From positions 1-64,000 of the forward strand of contig JBAIAA010000096.1 of assembly GCA_037893245.1 (NCBI GenBank): a stretch of 64,000 nt of DNA, in the 5' to 3' direction. Shown piece after piece: positions 1 through 11,814 of the stretch (the first letter of the stretch is position 1; the number at the start of each line of letters is the position of its first letter). The notes beneath the pieces are model-generated. The model searched no databases. It worked only from the letters and a program-made list of their open reading frames with translations, and had not been told where the DNA came from. This DNA comes from Crossaster papposus. Its lineage: Eukaryota > Echinodermata > Asteroidea > Velatida > Solasteridae. The position numbers and the translations under genes are program-made.

Positions 1-337
1 AATTTATCGATTATTATTGCCCTTTTTAGGGAAGGTATTTGTTAGCGTCGTTTGAGTATTTGTGCACAATCTCCACGCGCATCAACGGTACGTCAACGCT
101 TAATTTGTTCGACTGCTTTTTTCATTTTAAATACAATGTTTGTCATTGGATGATAACAATTAAGGTAAATAACAACCTTTTACAACTACAAAGGACAAGA
201 TGTTAAGATTGGATGCCAAAAACTCTTTATTTTTCGCGTGAGAAAATTGTTCCCCCCTATTTTGAGAATGGACGGTACATCAGCGTTTCGCAATCACAGT
301 CTCGAAGGGCCCCCCCTCCCCCCCCCCCCCCCCCCCC
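1..337. other. AT-rich non-coding start of window
   Basis: No gene, RNA or clear repeat is recognised. The stretch is AT-rich. A run of about 32 C residues at 311-342 closes it and precedes the first base that matches the duplicated TRIM module. Confidence 0.4.
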
Positions 338-389
338 CCCCCTGCGCTAATCCTAATGCCTCATCAGGTGGCCATGGAAACAAGCTTTT

Positions 390-502
390 GGCCGTTTTCC
401 AAGCCCAAGCTTTGTCCCCGTTTGGGCTTTGTTTATGCAGTTATTCGTCAATGGTATACCGGTATCAGAGCCAGAGGAGCCTATTGGGCTTGAAAAACGG
501 CC
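390..502. repeat. Interspersed repeat with 19-bp inverted arms, copy 1
   Basis: Arms GGCCGTTTTCCAAGCCCAA (390-408) and its near-perfect reverse complement (484-502) bracket a core containing CAGTTATTCGTCAATGGT. A second copy lies at 22172-22282, and parts recur at 39487-39530 (core) and 45806-45880 (right side). This is the 5' edge of the duplicated TRIM module, so it may be an old MITE or part of the original upstream region. Confidence 0.6.
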
Positions 503-1123
503 AGAGTCAGAACGCTGGGCGTGTTGTCTTGGGGGCGCTCTTCATCATGTTGCATTCATTGTCGACTTTGTAGTCCATGTACTTCCGTGTTGCTTCGAGT
601 TCGAGGACCGAGTGAAAGGACCAATAACAAAAAGTGAGCAAAGATAATATTAACGGTCAATTAGACAATGAAAAAGAATTGTGCAACCTGACGCTGTTTT
701 TTGGATTAGAGATATATTTTTTGCGTAAAAACAAATTTCATTTTTACAAAAGAAATGTATAACCCAGTCCCAGGCCCAGCCAGGCCCAGCAGGCTCATCA
801 TGTCAAGCACTAGACCCAATAATTGGGGCGTTTTCACTCCTTTTTTTAATTTTGGATTTTGGATACTGGCTTCTATACATGTTAAAGAAGAACTGTTAGG
901 GCTTCCATGGTACTCACAATTATTTGGGGTTGAAAATCCGAGCAATTTCGACCAGCTTTTCAAAACACTGTTTTCAAATGATTCAGGAAAATTTCTCATG
1001 TATAAACTCTATGGATGTCCAGACGGCACCCGACTCACATAAAGAGCACACTATGCGAAGACGGGGGACGCGACAATAGCTTTTCGAGCGACCACAACGA
1101 CTGTTTTGTGGTGCAAGAGTGCA

Positions 1124-1163
1124 GGCCTGCATCGCTGCACTGTACAGTGCAGCGATGCAGGCC
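1124..1163. repeat. Perfect 40-bp palindrome, no spacer
   Basis: Each 20-bp half is GGCCTGCATCGCTGCACTGT followed directly by its exact reverse complement, centred between 1143 and 1144. No flanking gene is recognised. Confidence 0.9.
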
Positions 1164-1199
1164 GGAATCTCAGCGATGTAAAACTTTTTATCAATTTTA

Positions 1200-2370
1200 A
1201 ATGGCCTTAATAAAAAAAGTTACGTAATGAAATAATACCCAAAAACAATCAAATTAACTTATTACACATTGCAATTACACTACAATAATAACCTAGGCTA
1301 TTCCTATTACTACCTACTGAACACTTACTACAAACTTAGCTATTGCCATTGTTAGTTTTATAGTTCGCTTTATTGTCCACGACGAAGTCACAGCTAGTTT
1401 TGTATGAAAAATGTCAAAATTTGAATACGAATGAAATTTAATGGGAATTTTTCACTATGTTTGCACAAAAATCTAAATTCCATCACGGAATCGTTTGAAT
1501 AATTACATTTTATGGGAACAAAAAATACATTTTGGACTAATTAAATACCACAATTTAACATCGACTATTGCCAAAACAAATTTCCTGGGTGGTCTTCATA
1601 CGTTCCACGCGTATTGAGTTTCCCTTGTCTGTGTCGGGAACCAGTTAAATCACGTAAGAATAGAAAAAGTACGTAGGGTTACGGTCACGTAAGAATAGCC
1701 ACAGCGAAAAAGTTAACAAGTGATTATTTTCATTTAGCCCTAGTCTATCATGTCTATGGACCCGCACTATAGCACAGAGTGTACTCTAGTGCGGGGCCAT
1801 AGACTAGGGCTAATTTTCTTTGTACATTATCTGGATTTTAACATATTAATATGTATTAACCCTAACCCCCTAGGCCTAATTACTTTGGGCTAAAGAACTG
1901 CTACTACAGAATACTACCGGTACTTGGGTCTCTCCTTGACTGGTGATTGGGTGTGTACTGACAGAGTACAGATACTGCCAAGTGCCAACTACAAAATACT
2001 AATAGTGGCACTACAGCTAGGTCAGTAGTAATACTTACCTGGCAAAAAAATGCAGTAGTCCAGCCTTGACCCATTGCTGTGTCCCAAGTGACAATTTTTG
2101 CTGTAGAGTTTAGATCACCCTACACAGCATACTACACATGCACACTCAGCAAGCAGAGGGACCAAATGCTAAAAAGTACTACGAGTGCAATTAGGGGTGA
2201 AGTACCAAATACTAAAAATTACTACAGGCATTGCACACAGGTCAGTGAGAGTACTGCATACTACATGTACGTTTTACTAGTACTAGTAGTAGTAAAACGT
2301 AGCATTAGGTAGGGTAATTAGGGTTAATGTAATACTTCTTTTGATAATAGCTAGCTGTACTGTAGCTGTA
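1200..2370. other. Non-coding interval with a palindromic MITE-like hairpin
   Basis: AT-rich DNA without a supportable gene. An imperfect inverted repeat at 1735-1813 starts and ends with TTAGCCCTAGTCTAT and its complement and looks like a miniature foldback insertion. Nothing else is recognised here. Confidence 0.45.
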
Positions 2371-2513
2371 GTTAGTTTATTGCATTATCTGTACATTTTG
2401 TGATGAACACGTACATTTTGTGACAACTTGTGGCAATACTGGCATGACCACCCCCTGTATCTTGAGTTACACACCGATTGTGCTCAAATAATTTCGTCGA
2501 ACGATGTACTTCC

Positions 2514-2572
2514 TTAACCCTAACAGTCCTCAATCCTTTACCTGTCGGAGGATTGAGGACTGTTAGGGTTAA
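2514..2572. repeat. 59-bp foldback insertion upstream of TRIM A
   Basis: Perfect 24-bp arms (2514-2537 and 2549-2572) begin and end with TTAA. The paralogous stretch in module B (about 23078-23105) lacks them, so this is an insertion into module A after, or polymorphic during, duplication. Confidence 0.75.
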
Positions 2573-2972
2573 TTTATCATCTAGACTGTCTTCCCATTGA
2601 TGCCTGCTATGGACTCTAACAACAGCAGAGACAATCAAAGGTCAAACGTGCATGATACATGACCTCGAACCATATCTTAATTCCCTGAATATTATGTATG
2701 GAATTTGGTTTAATGTTTTTTTGTAACAACTTGCATGGCTTTCAAGATAGGATGTAAGTTACTTATAAATTCTCAGCATTTTTCATAACGGATTGGATTG
2801 ACAAATGGGGGAAAAAGTGATGATACTGATAGTGATAGTTTAAAAAGAATGTGCAGTTTTGGTAAGAGGGTGATTTTGCACTTCTTTTAAATTCACATCT
2901 ATAGCTCTGGCTGTCGATACCTATTATTAAATACATGAACACATTCACTTTCTTTTTTCCAGACAAAACAAA

Positions 2973-4269
2973 ATGGCGACCGGACCTGCGATAAGTTCAG
3001 CTCTAGAGACGATTAGCAGACAGCATCTGGAGTGCTGTATATGTCACGAGAGATACGAGCACCCTAAGATATTAGAATGCCTGCACAGTTTCTGTGAGCA
3101 ATGTCTGCTGAAATACCACAGCACAAAGCACCAGGGCTGTACGGAGATTCCTTGCCCCGTGTGTCGACAGGAGACGAAGCTTCCAGAGGCAGGGGTGCAG
3201 GGTCTGAAAACCAACTTTCATCTAATCGGTTTGGTTGAGGAGATTGAACTTCAGGAGAAGGTAGTGAGCTTGGGTGATGCTGGTATTTTGTGTGGTATTT
3301 GTGAGGAAGCCAATGAGGCAACGCATAGATGTCTGGATTGCGACCAGAATGTCTGCTCAGCCTGTAGCAAATCGCATCTTCGATTCGCAGCAACATCTAA
3401 CCACAAGGTGACTCCACTGAAAGACATTCGTGAGGGAAAGGTTACACTGACAACGAAACATCCGAAACAACATCCAAAATGTCCGATTCATGCGGGCGAA
3501 GCAGCGAGGTTCTTTTGTACTACGTGTGAAATACTCATCTGCCGAGACTGTACGGTCGTAAACCACTGCAAACCAGAACACTCGTACATTGAGAGAGACG
3601 AGGCGGCATCCACTTACAAGCAAACGTTGGCTGAACTGTTTCATCCACTTGAAAACTCGATGAAGGAAATCCAAGAATCACAAGAAAAAGTCTTACAACT
3701 GAAAGAAGATTTGAATCTCACACTCAGGAGGGTCACAACAGAAGTGCAAGACAGAGCAGCTAAGATACGAGCAGAGATCACGGTCCAGGAAAATCGCATC
3801 CTCGACGACATCAAAAACATTCAATCGGATCGTGAGCAGAAACTTGAAGAATGTGAGAAAACCGCGAGCTTGGCTGTGGAGAGGTTTCAGTTTTCACTGG
3901 ATACAGCTAGAGAGATGACAAGGACTGCATCGGATAGTGACTTCCTGTCACTCTATCCTACAATCAGCAAAGACTTGAAACTGTTGGCCGGTCAGGCTAT
4001 TCCTAGAGTTGATGACGGGCTGACATTTCTGAAGTTCAAGCAGAGTGGGGGGATTGGTGACATTAATCTGGGTAAGGTGGTGATGGAAGACAAGTGGGAG
4101 CTGTGTGGGGAGTTTGGTAGACAGGGAAGTGGTCCAGGAGAGTTCAATGGGGCTACGGGCGTTGCTGCTCGTCAACCTGATGAAATTGCAGTGATTGACT
4201 ACAACAACAAACGAGTTGTGATCTGCAGCATCGATGGGAACCAGAAAAGCACAATCCCGATGCAACGAC
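2973..4269 (+). CDS. TRIM-NHL protein, copy A, first coding exon (RING, B-boxes, coiled coil, NHL start)
   Basis: This exon encodes the N-terminal 432 residues of a predicted tripartite-motif protein, probably a RING E3 ubiquitin ligase of the TRIM2/3/32/71-like NHL class (function inferred from family). Visible domains are: RING-HC at about residues 21-64 (C21-x2-C24, C36-x-H38, C41-x2-C44, C61-x2-C64), B-box 1 at about 107-150, B-box 2 at about 170-206 (Cys/His-rich, FFCTTCEILICRDC), a long coiled coil at about 210-340, and the first NHL repeat after about 380 (GVAARQPDEIAVIDYNNKRV). The start follows a strong acceptor (TTTTTTCCAG, AG at 2961-2962) and AAAATGGCG, so at least one 5' non-coding exon lies upstream. 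A donor GTAAGT begins at 4270, in phase 1. No filamin domain is present. Paralogues are at 25323 and 56651. Confidence 0.93.
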
Positions 4270-5086
4270 GTAAGTTAAAAATACATGCCATCTGCAAAAT
4301 TATGCACTGGAACAATTTCTTTCGCTCTCACTAGTAAATTTGAAACAAAATAATGATCTATTGAATAAATTAATAATCATGACGTGGACAGTTCTTTTTT
4401 ATCTCAATGTATATTCCATTTTTTATTCAAAATTTCAAAGTCCAAGAAAAAACCATCTGATAGTTACCTAAAAAACAACATAAATACTGTGAATTTGATG
4501 AAATAAATATTTTCGCGTAATCATCAGTATACGCGGGTTTACACTTCAAAACCTGTATTTACCGAGTAAACAGATTTGTTTTGCTAACATTTAACATGTT
4601 TAGCAGCTAAACACCCGTGTCCAATTTCTAAACATGGATGTTTAATGACTAAACACTATCTATCTTCAGTTTAGCATGTAAACACTTTATTGCACTTTAT
4701 AGTAATAAAGCTTTCAACAAAGTGTTCACATGCTAAACACATTTTTTGCAGTGTATGCTTATCATATGTTTATCATATGCATGGAAGACCTTTCTTAAAA
4801 TTTTATATCGCACACTATATTCACACAAAAAGATAAATCACGGTGAAGCAGTTCATGCCCCACAATCTGCGGCAAAAATAAACACCAAACTTAACAAGAT
4901 CATGCAAGGTGAATTATAAGACTTGGTGATTTCTCAAGCATGTACACCAAATCTAAACAATGTATTTTTGACAGACATTATTCTACTGCCGTTTTCACTC
5001 TTTAAAGAATGTCTGTTTTGAAAAGATTGTGCAATAGCTGCATAATGGTCGTTTGTTTGTTTGTTTTGACATCATGACACCTACAG
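4270..5086 (+). other. TRIM A intron with an old TAAACA-rich MITE
   Basis: The intron runs from donor GTAAGT at 4270 to acceptor ACCTACAG at 5079-5086. Positions 4540-4755 form a decayed inverted-repeat element with ends TACACTTCAAAA and TTTTTTGCAGTGTA and many copies of TGTTTA/TAAACA inside. The same element occurs in the introns of copies B (about 27010-27239) and C (58215-58440), so it predates the duplication. Confidence 0.75.
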
Positions 5087-5221
5087 GTCCACTCCGCATC
5101 GCATCTACACGTGCCTACAATCGTTTGGTGGTCGTCGAGAAAGGTGCATCCCGTGTGAAGGTGTTTAACACAGACAACACGCTAGCCTACGAGTTCCCAA
5201 CGATGCCACCGAGTGAAGTTG
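5087..5221 (+). CDS. TRIM-NHL copy A, last exon, 5' part before insertion
   Basis: This continues the phase-1 reading frame from exon 1 (C plus GT gives Arg, then PLRIASTRAYNRLVVVEKG) and encodes part of the NHL beta-propeller up to PPSEV. In copies B and C the same exon runs uninterrupted for 620 nt. Here it is broken after 5225 by a 2878-bp transposon; the frame otherwise reads through 29 transposon codons to a stop at 5308-5310. A candidate donor, G followed by GTAATA, starts at 5222, formed by host GG plus the TAA target site. The rest of the exon resumes at 8104. Removing the insert with one target copy restores the same 620-nt exon as the paralogues, so this copy is either newly broken or splices the insert out. 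Confidence 0.85.
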
Positions 5222-5225
5222 GTAA

Positions 5226-8103
5226 TAGGCCGTGTTACGTCCCCGTTTTTCGTGTTGCCTGGTGGTACCTGACGGGGAACAGAATGAAAATTCCCATACA
5301 CATAAATTGAACCACTGCGAATTCAAAAATCCATGTTGTCGGAGCAAGGGAATGGAACAAAGGGGTAAAATTAGGCCTCGGAAGACCCGTTTTTGGTCCT
5401 TGAATCGATGACGTCGCAACAGGCACAGTATGGACAGCCATGTTGACAAAAAGAAAAGAACAGTGACAATGAATTTATTTAGGCTAATATTAGTAGCCCC
5501 CTCCCCCACTTACATTTCACAAATTGATATACATTTCGAAATCATTTTGGTGAAAAGGATGCATCTTAAAAATAAATTTAAACTATAAAAAGTTATATCC
5601 CCCATCCCATTATTTACGATCGATTTCTAAAAGATGCGGCTTTCCATACAAAAGTGTGTCGATAGGGGGCGCACTAATGTAAACAAATGCATGCGCCATC
5701 CGTGAGTCAAATTTTCTCGTCAAATGGAGAGAATCATCATTCAAGCTTCTGCCGATGGCACAGCTTCAGAAACCGCATTTGTGTGTGTGAAGAAGTAACT
5801 TAGTACCTAGAGAGTTATGAAAAAAGACTGACAAGTGTAAATAACATGAAATTGGTGTATGGAAATCAATGCCACGACGCGACCAGCGCGGCGAAGGCGA
5901 ATACAACCGATTTTGTACTAATGCATGGTCGGAGTTGTGTCGTCGTGTGTCGCATTTTTTTTTTTCACACGGGAGTTGCCACGGTCTGCAGCGAAAATGA
6001 CTTATTTGGAAAGTAAGAAAAAAACAAGGAATGGAGCTATTGTATTATATTAACAAATATATTTGTCGTATTTTAGGCAAGGCTTTTTTTTTTTTTTTTT
6101 TTTTTAAATTGGTTCCCGATTTTGCAAGGCGCCAAAGAACACACGGCATCATCAACAACACAAATGCATCAGCACAGTGGTTTTCAATACTTCCCATAAC
6201 CACAGAAGAATCAACCCAAAACTGTTAACCACCAAAGATGGAAATGCAATTTTATTGCAAAGTATGGGGGGAGGGTCAGGCAGGGGATGTTTATACTCCT
6301 ACTATTCTACTACTACTACTAGGGTGCCTTATGTTATATAGTTCTAGCACTATCTTAATTGTTTTTTGCCATTGGTGATCTGTATTGATATTTTTAGGCA
6401 GCAACGTAGTATAGCTATCTGATTCCCTGAAAATGACAATACTCTGGACCTTTCACTCTTGGAACCTGGCTAATATCAACCAGTATGGTTCCAAGATCGA
6501 TATCCAAATATTATTGTCAATGTGTCGGCCTGGGTATGTCTGGGAATCAGCTCGTCAACTGCCGTAGGCCCTAACGATAGCCACTGCGTTTTACAGGCAA
6601 GTTAAATTGCACTCAGAAATTCTCTTCTGATTAGAATACCTTTTTTTAATTAACAAATTACAGTTTTTGTTTTTATTTATTTTTACAGCATATCTTCTGG
6701 ATCATTGGATGAAAATTTCAATCTGGAATTGGAGTAGCTCTTCAGTGCAGTACTTGACTGTACCAACAGCACCAATTTCATTTACCGGATGATGACACAG
6801 GAATAGACCCCACCTGAACAATTATATGTAGCTGTAAATAAACTGAATGTTCATTATTTTGTGCAAGTCACACATGTGATGTTTTGTATAAGATGTGGTA
6901 TTGGTCAGTTTACTCCAACTGCAACATTATGATAGAATTGTTTACTTGAGGATAAAAGCATGAATTTTGGCACACATTCAGAGTGTGTTATAAGAAAAAT
7001 ATTTGGCTCTCCGCTCTCGGGCCATCGTAGATTTGACCTTAGGAACAATATAGGTAGAATAACATTCAATGGTAGCCATTTAGAAATTTTTGAAAATGCC
7101 TGTTATATTTTTGTTCAAGGAGCAAATGTAGGATTGCCCTTTACATTTATATTCTAAAGACATAATATTTTGATTGTGTGACAAATTCCAATGCTTTTAT
7201 CATTTTTACCATGTTTGTTTCATCAATCTGCCTGACTTAACAGCAAGACTCCAATTTATGTATGCCAGTAGGCAGTATAGTATAGTCCTGAATTGTTTTG
7301 GCATGATGTATATTATTGCTACTACCGACCACCTGTAGGAAGTACAATTGCCAATAAAGTATCCCATAGCATAATATCAACCGAAAATTGTTTTTGGAAA
7401 ATTGTTGGTAAACTGAAATATTAACCTACCCTCTTTTACAGGCTTCATATGAAAATCATGACCAACTATAGGGTTCAAAGAAGTGTCAATTAGACCAGAC
7501 TATATTGATTGCAAAAATAAGTTTCATGGAGTTTTTTGGAAAAGCCAACTGTCATTTTTACATTTAGGACAGATACTTCCATTTAGAACTCGTGTTGGGC
7601 GCAATTCAGTCTTTCTGCGCGGCGCGAGCTGCTGATCTGCACGAACTGCTAATCTGCGCGAACCGTCCATCGCGTGCGCGGCAGTGATCATAGGGGTACA
7701 CGTAGGCCCGAATCGGATCGCGCTGCATTCGTTGTCGGTTGATCTTGCCTCAATTGGCCGATCGTGCCACCACCAGTCGATTGCCTTCTATTTAGCTCTT
7801 CCATTTAGTTCCATACACGAGTAATTGGGGGGTTGTTTTGCAAAAGAGAAGTACAAACTGAGAAATAGGCCGACGGTACTTGTGCAAATGCATTTTTGAT
7901 AGCGCAGATTTAGAGACTGCGCCCAACATTCTGATTTTGGACCCCAAAAAGTAGGTTATGTTCCATTTCCTGCATCCGACAACATTAATTTTCGGATTCA
8001 GGACATCAATTTGAGTCGAATCACACAAAGTGTTTTTTGTTCCCTAACTGGTACCACGAATGTCATTTTCTGAGCATATTTTTGGGTCACGTAACACGGC
8101 CTA
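5226..8103. mobile_element. PIF/Harbinger-like non-autonomous element inside TRIM A exon
   Basis: The ends are 15-bp inverted repeats TAGGCCGTGTTACGT (5226-5240) and its exact complement (8089-8103), followed by further imperfect inner inverted similarity (GTGGTACC and GGGAAC blocks within about 60 bp of each end). A direct repeat TAA flanks the element (5223-5225 and 8104-8106). Paralogues B and C show the uninterrupted exon at the same point. A 3-bp TWA target duplication is the signature of PIF/Harbinger. No transposase reading frame is present, so mobilisation would be in trans. It holds a run of T at 6086-6105 and a probable nested MITE at about 7591-7929. The remaining interior is AT-rich with no recognised gene. 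Confidence 0.85.
7591..7929. mobile_element. Probable nested MITE within the Harbinger-like element
   Basis: The outer sequences GTTGGGCGCAATTCAGTCTT (near 7594) and GACTGCGCCCAACA (near 7915) are imperfect inverted repeats. The inside is unusually GC-rich, with repeated CTGATCTGC/CTAATCTGCGCGAAC. No clear target duplication was found. Confidence 0.4.
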
Positions 8104-8587
8104 TAAGACCGCAGTTGACCTTTGGAGTGTAGCTGTCAAGAATGATGGTACCATCGTAGTAGGTGATGTCAAGAGGCTGGTGTTGACTGAACACAGCCCC
8201 ACTCATGGTGAGCTCCTACATACCATACCAGTCCAGGTTGCACCTTACTATCTGGCTGTTGACAGCAATGGTAGAATTGTCATCAGTTTATTGTCACAGA
8301 CAGTAAATGTTGCTGATGGCAATGGTACTACACAGCACACCATCAAACCCACCATCAATGGTCAACCAGTACAGTGCTGCAGTGGTGTGTACACTGATAG
8401 CTCAGGTATCTATGTTGCAATGCATAATGGTAATAACACCGGTCATATCCACCACTATGACCCTCAAGGTGGCTTTCTCAAGTGCATTGCACAGGGTCTG
8501 TACTGTCCCTGCGGATTCACACTCACATCAGATGGGCAGCTGGCAGTGGCTGACTTCTACTCAGTCAAGATGTATCACCAGGTGTAA
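8104..8587 (+). CDS. TRIM-NHL copy A, last exon, 3' part after insertion
   Basis: This encodes the C-terminal NHL propeller blades, from KTAVDLWSVAVKNDG to the terminal SVKMYHQV and a TAA-type stop at 8585-8587, matching copies B and C residue for residue over most of its length. The frame is fully open despite the upstream transposon. The nearest in-frame Met (8060) lies inside the transposon and is not credible as a start. A CAG acceptor at 8112-8114 would join to the donor at 5222 in frame. An AATAAA signal is at 8799-8804. Confidence 0.85.
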
Positions 8588-9218
8588 CGTGACATTGTAA
8601 CCAGTCATGTCAGTTTCTAATCACCAATGACATGCCAATAGTTCAGTTTATTGTTGTATATCGTTTTACATTTGTACATTGTTTTGTCATTGGTAACTGA
8701 AAACAGGAAACTTTAAGGGAATCCCTTATTACCGACGCGCGTGCAGTGTGATGTCATATACATGCAATTTATAAAACAATCTGTCACACACAATATATAA
8801 TAAAGCCCAATCATCGATATTTATCGAATCGTAATTATTCAAATCGAACAAAATCGTGTTTTCTGAAACTCTTAACTTATGTTAAAAGCCACACATTATT
8901 TTTTATTTTCGATTTTTCTCTAAATATGTTGCTTTAAAACGCTGTACTTAACAATGTTGACATGCTTCTGTAAGCAAAACACAAGGGGCAGTCATCTTGA
9001 CAAATGCATTTTCACGAAAAGACAAACGTTACTGCCCCTTGATCGTGTACAAAATGTATTGCATGAAATAGCGTAAAAGTAGGTCATTTATAAAAAAATA
9101 TTATACTGTTTAATATAATATATCTAATATATCGTTTTGTTGACGGGAAAATAACTCAACATCGCATGCTATATCACCCAATTAATTGATAAAGTAACTA
9201 CTAATATTAATTCACCCC
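8588..9218. other. 3' flank of TRIM A, duplicated with B and C
   Basis: Non-coding sequence matches 28175-28800 and 59369-59940. A short inverted pair CAAGGGGCAGT / ACTGCCCCTTG (about 8980-9042) is shared with module B (28588-28648), while module C keeps only the right arm. Confidence 0.6.
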
Positions 9219-9420
9219 TTATTAGTACACTTGGACTATTTGTTAGACCTTTCTAATGCCTTTGGTACTATTAACCATCTTTATGAGTCTTCTCTCTAAA
9301 CAATATGCTGTCCCTCAAGGATCCACAATTGGACCTCTTTTGTTATCTATTTACATGATTTTTTTTTTAAATCGACAAAATCATTTTCTTTGATTATGTT
9401 TGCTGATGGCAGTACAATGT
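9219..9420 (+). pseudogene. LINE reverse-transcriptase relic (module A)
   Basis: The + strand reads VHLDYLLDLSNAFGTINH, then after a gap QYAVPQGSTIGPLLLSIYM, then a FADGS-like remnant. This is the order of reverse-transcriptase motifs in non-LTR retrotransposons. The frame is broken and the catalytic FADD is degraded. The same relic is at about 59950-60170 in module C, so the insertion predates that duplication; module B lacks it beyond about 28840. Confidence 0.7.
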
Positions 9421-10685
9421 ATTAGACATAATAACATCTATGTACTTGCATATAATTATAGCTAATCTAGAACTATACTTTTAATATAGGTTTTCCTGGT
9501 CAGTTTAATAGATTTGGCAGCCAAATTGATGACGAATCACCCATTTTCGCACGAATTTTGATGCACGTTTTAGATCAACATTTTTATTAGCTAAATAGAT
9601 TGTTCAATTTCAATCTCGATGCATCCAACTGTATTTTGCAACGATTCAATTTCAAGAATGAGGCATTAATATTTCACATTGGGTCATTCAAATTCGCTCG
9701 AGCTTCCAGTTGCGCCAGTTTGACCAGTATATGGAATATAAGCAAAGGAATTCATCAACGGTTCAGTTTTTTAGAATTATACAGTACCTTATTTCAAATT
9801 GATTAAGTAAATGAGAACTTCTCTAACAAAATTCTGCCACAAAGAAGCAGCAAAAAAACACACCAAATTTGTTCCTTTTTCCCGCTTTTTAACACATCAA
9901 AAAGAAAAATCAGTTAGAAAAAAGAAGCATGAAAAACAGAGATATAACATAAACACAGAAGATAAGAAAGCTGAAAGTAACAAGTGAAAACATTCAAAAA
10001 CGCGATACGCGATAAAAAGCGGGGAAGCCTAAGTTTAATATTGCCAGAGTTTTATTGTTTGTATCTTGACTTTCACACATGTTTAATATTTCCGTATTGC
10101 TAACTTATATTTTACTACTTTGGGTTAAAGACGGATACGTTAAAACTAAACAAACTAGACTAGAATTAAACTTGTGAAAAAGTTAAAACAAATTACTTCG
10201 CATCTTGTCCGAGTCGTTTCCCTTTTAATATTTTTGATGCAGAAAGTGCTAAATAGAATGAGCGAAAATGAAAACGAATAGACAAATGTGGATCTTTCTT
10301 ATGCAAATAATCTTTTACCAAACCGACTGCTAAATTAAATGACCACTTAAACCAAATGTCAAACAATTAACGTAGGGTGAGTAAAACATGAGTATGTCGG
10401 GTATGAAAACGAATTTGAACATCTGAAATCTAAACATCTGAAATCTAATACGAACTACGGGAACGATAACAAAGAGCTAATTCGCTTTGAATTGGAACGC
10501 TATTTTTGAGAAAATGATCGGGGAAACCTAATATTAAATTATTATGATAATGTTAATGTTAATGTTATTTCACACACAAAATTGATAAATGTTTTACTGA
10601 AACTGCGACGTTTAACACCAATTACGCGAGTGAAAATCAATTATTTGTTCAGATTTTGTTTTCATTTTTAAAAAGAGTGATCTAA
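9421..10685. other. Non-coding, shared with module C up to about 10170
   Basis: Sequence 9480-10170 is collinear with about 60230-60890. A 68-codon frame at 9600-9806 is conserved in C only because the DNA is duplicated. Nothing else is recognised to 10685. Confidence 0.5.
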
Positions 10686-10990
10686 GGTGTACACTGTTGA
10701 ATAATGTCGTGGTGGCGATAGATAAAAAAGGACCCGTTTTCAATGATTGTTACTGCTGTACCCTCATTTTACATGTACATGAAAACTCACCCAGTAGCTT
10801 AGTTCTGTAAAGGTATTGATATAGTTCCTTTTGGAATATTTATTTTTATAAAAGAGGCAAATAGACACATAGATAAATAAATAAATAGATATACTGCATA
10901 CACTGTTTTTGGCTTCATAGAGATTTTTTGAATTTCTGAATGTACTCCTCTAGGTTTCAAAGTTACATGATTTGAAGGTAGTATATACAC
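10686..10990. repeat. Interspersed repeat family 2, copy 1
   Basis: About 300 bp, beginning AAGGTGTACACTGTTGAA and ending near GGTAGTATATACACC, is similar throughout to 33206-33520. The ends are weakly inverted (GGTGTACAC versus GTATATACACC), suggesting a MITE. Confidence 0.6.
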
Positions 10991-11111
10991 CCTTTGCTTT
11001 TGTTGTAATTTTCTAAATTGTATGGGTTTGAAATGTAGTTTATATTTATGGTAAATATTGTGACGGAGATCAATTTTTTAAAGTTTTAAGTTTTGCGTGA
11101 ATAGATGCTGG

Positions 11112-11375
11112 GAAAAACCAAGAACCTTAATGCTGTTCCTTGACTTCGTTCAGACAAAACAGATCAATTGAATGATGTTAGAGAATTATCAGGGTAGGAA
11201 ACCAGACTAGTTGGCTGGCAACAGCATGCACGGATGTGTAACAGTATTGCCCCAAATTGAGGTGTAACTTAGTTTAATAAATTGGGGGAAGTGTTTGGAA
11301 ATAGTCAGGTATTTTCAACCATGCATTGCCGAAATCTCAATAATTCCTTTAGGGATGTGTGTATAGGGTATAGCG
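11112..11375. repeat. Interspersed repeat family 3, copy 1
   Basis: The block containing GGAAACCAGACTAGTTGGCT and CATGCACGGATGTGTAACAG matches 36522-36765. Class is unknown. Confidence 0.6.
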
Positions 11376-11814
11376 GGCAAAAACATTCAAGTTTCTTTAC
11401 TATATTAAAAATATTACATTTTATTCACAATTAACTAATTATTTACATTTACAAATATTATATATATATTAGCCTTATTTTTTGGTGGTTTTTGTTGTGT
11501 TTTTAGTTTTGGAAAAAAATAAAAACATCAACCGAATAAATTACTCAAGTTGGATTACTTCTCAATTAGACAATAACATATGCTAATATATCAATACTTT
11601 TATTTCTGGATTAAACAAATCTCACAATTACTTTTACTTATTAATTAAAGAAAATAATTAAGTAACTCAAAATACTCTAAATACTCATGATCATAAGCGG
11701 ACGAGCTATTATGGAACGCCAAACGCGCCTTAAGTAGTTGGTTTTCATTTCTTTTCACAATTTCATCATTCCATTTTTCAATTTCATCAATCCATTCTTC
11801 AATTTCAGCTATTA

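Noticed and set aside
9600..9806. 68-codon frame conserved in modules A and C
   Set aside because: Conservation is explained by recent duplication of the DNA; changes between copies show no protein bias that I can judge by eye.
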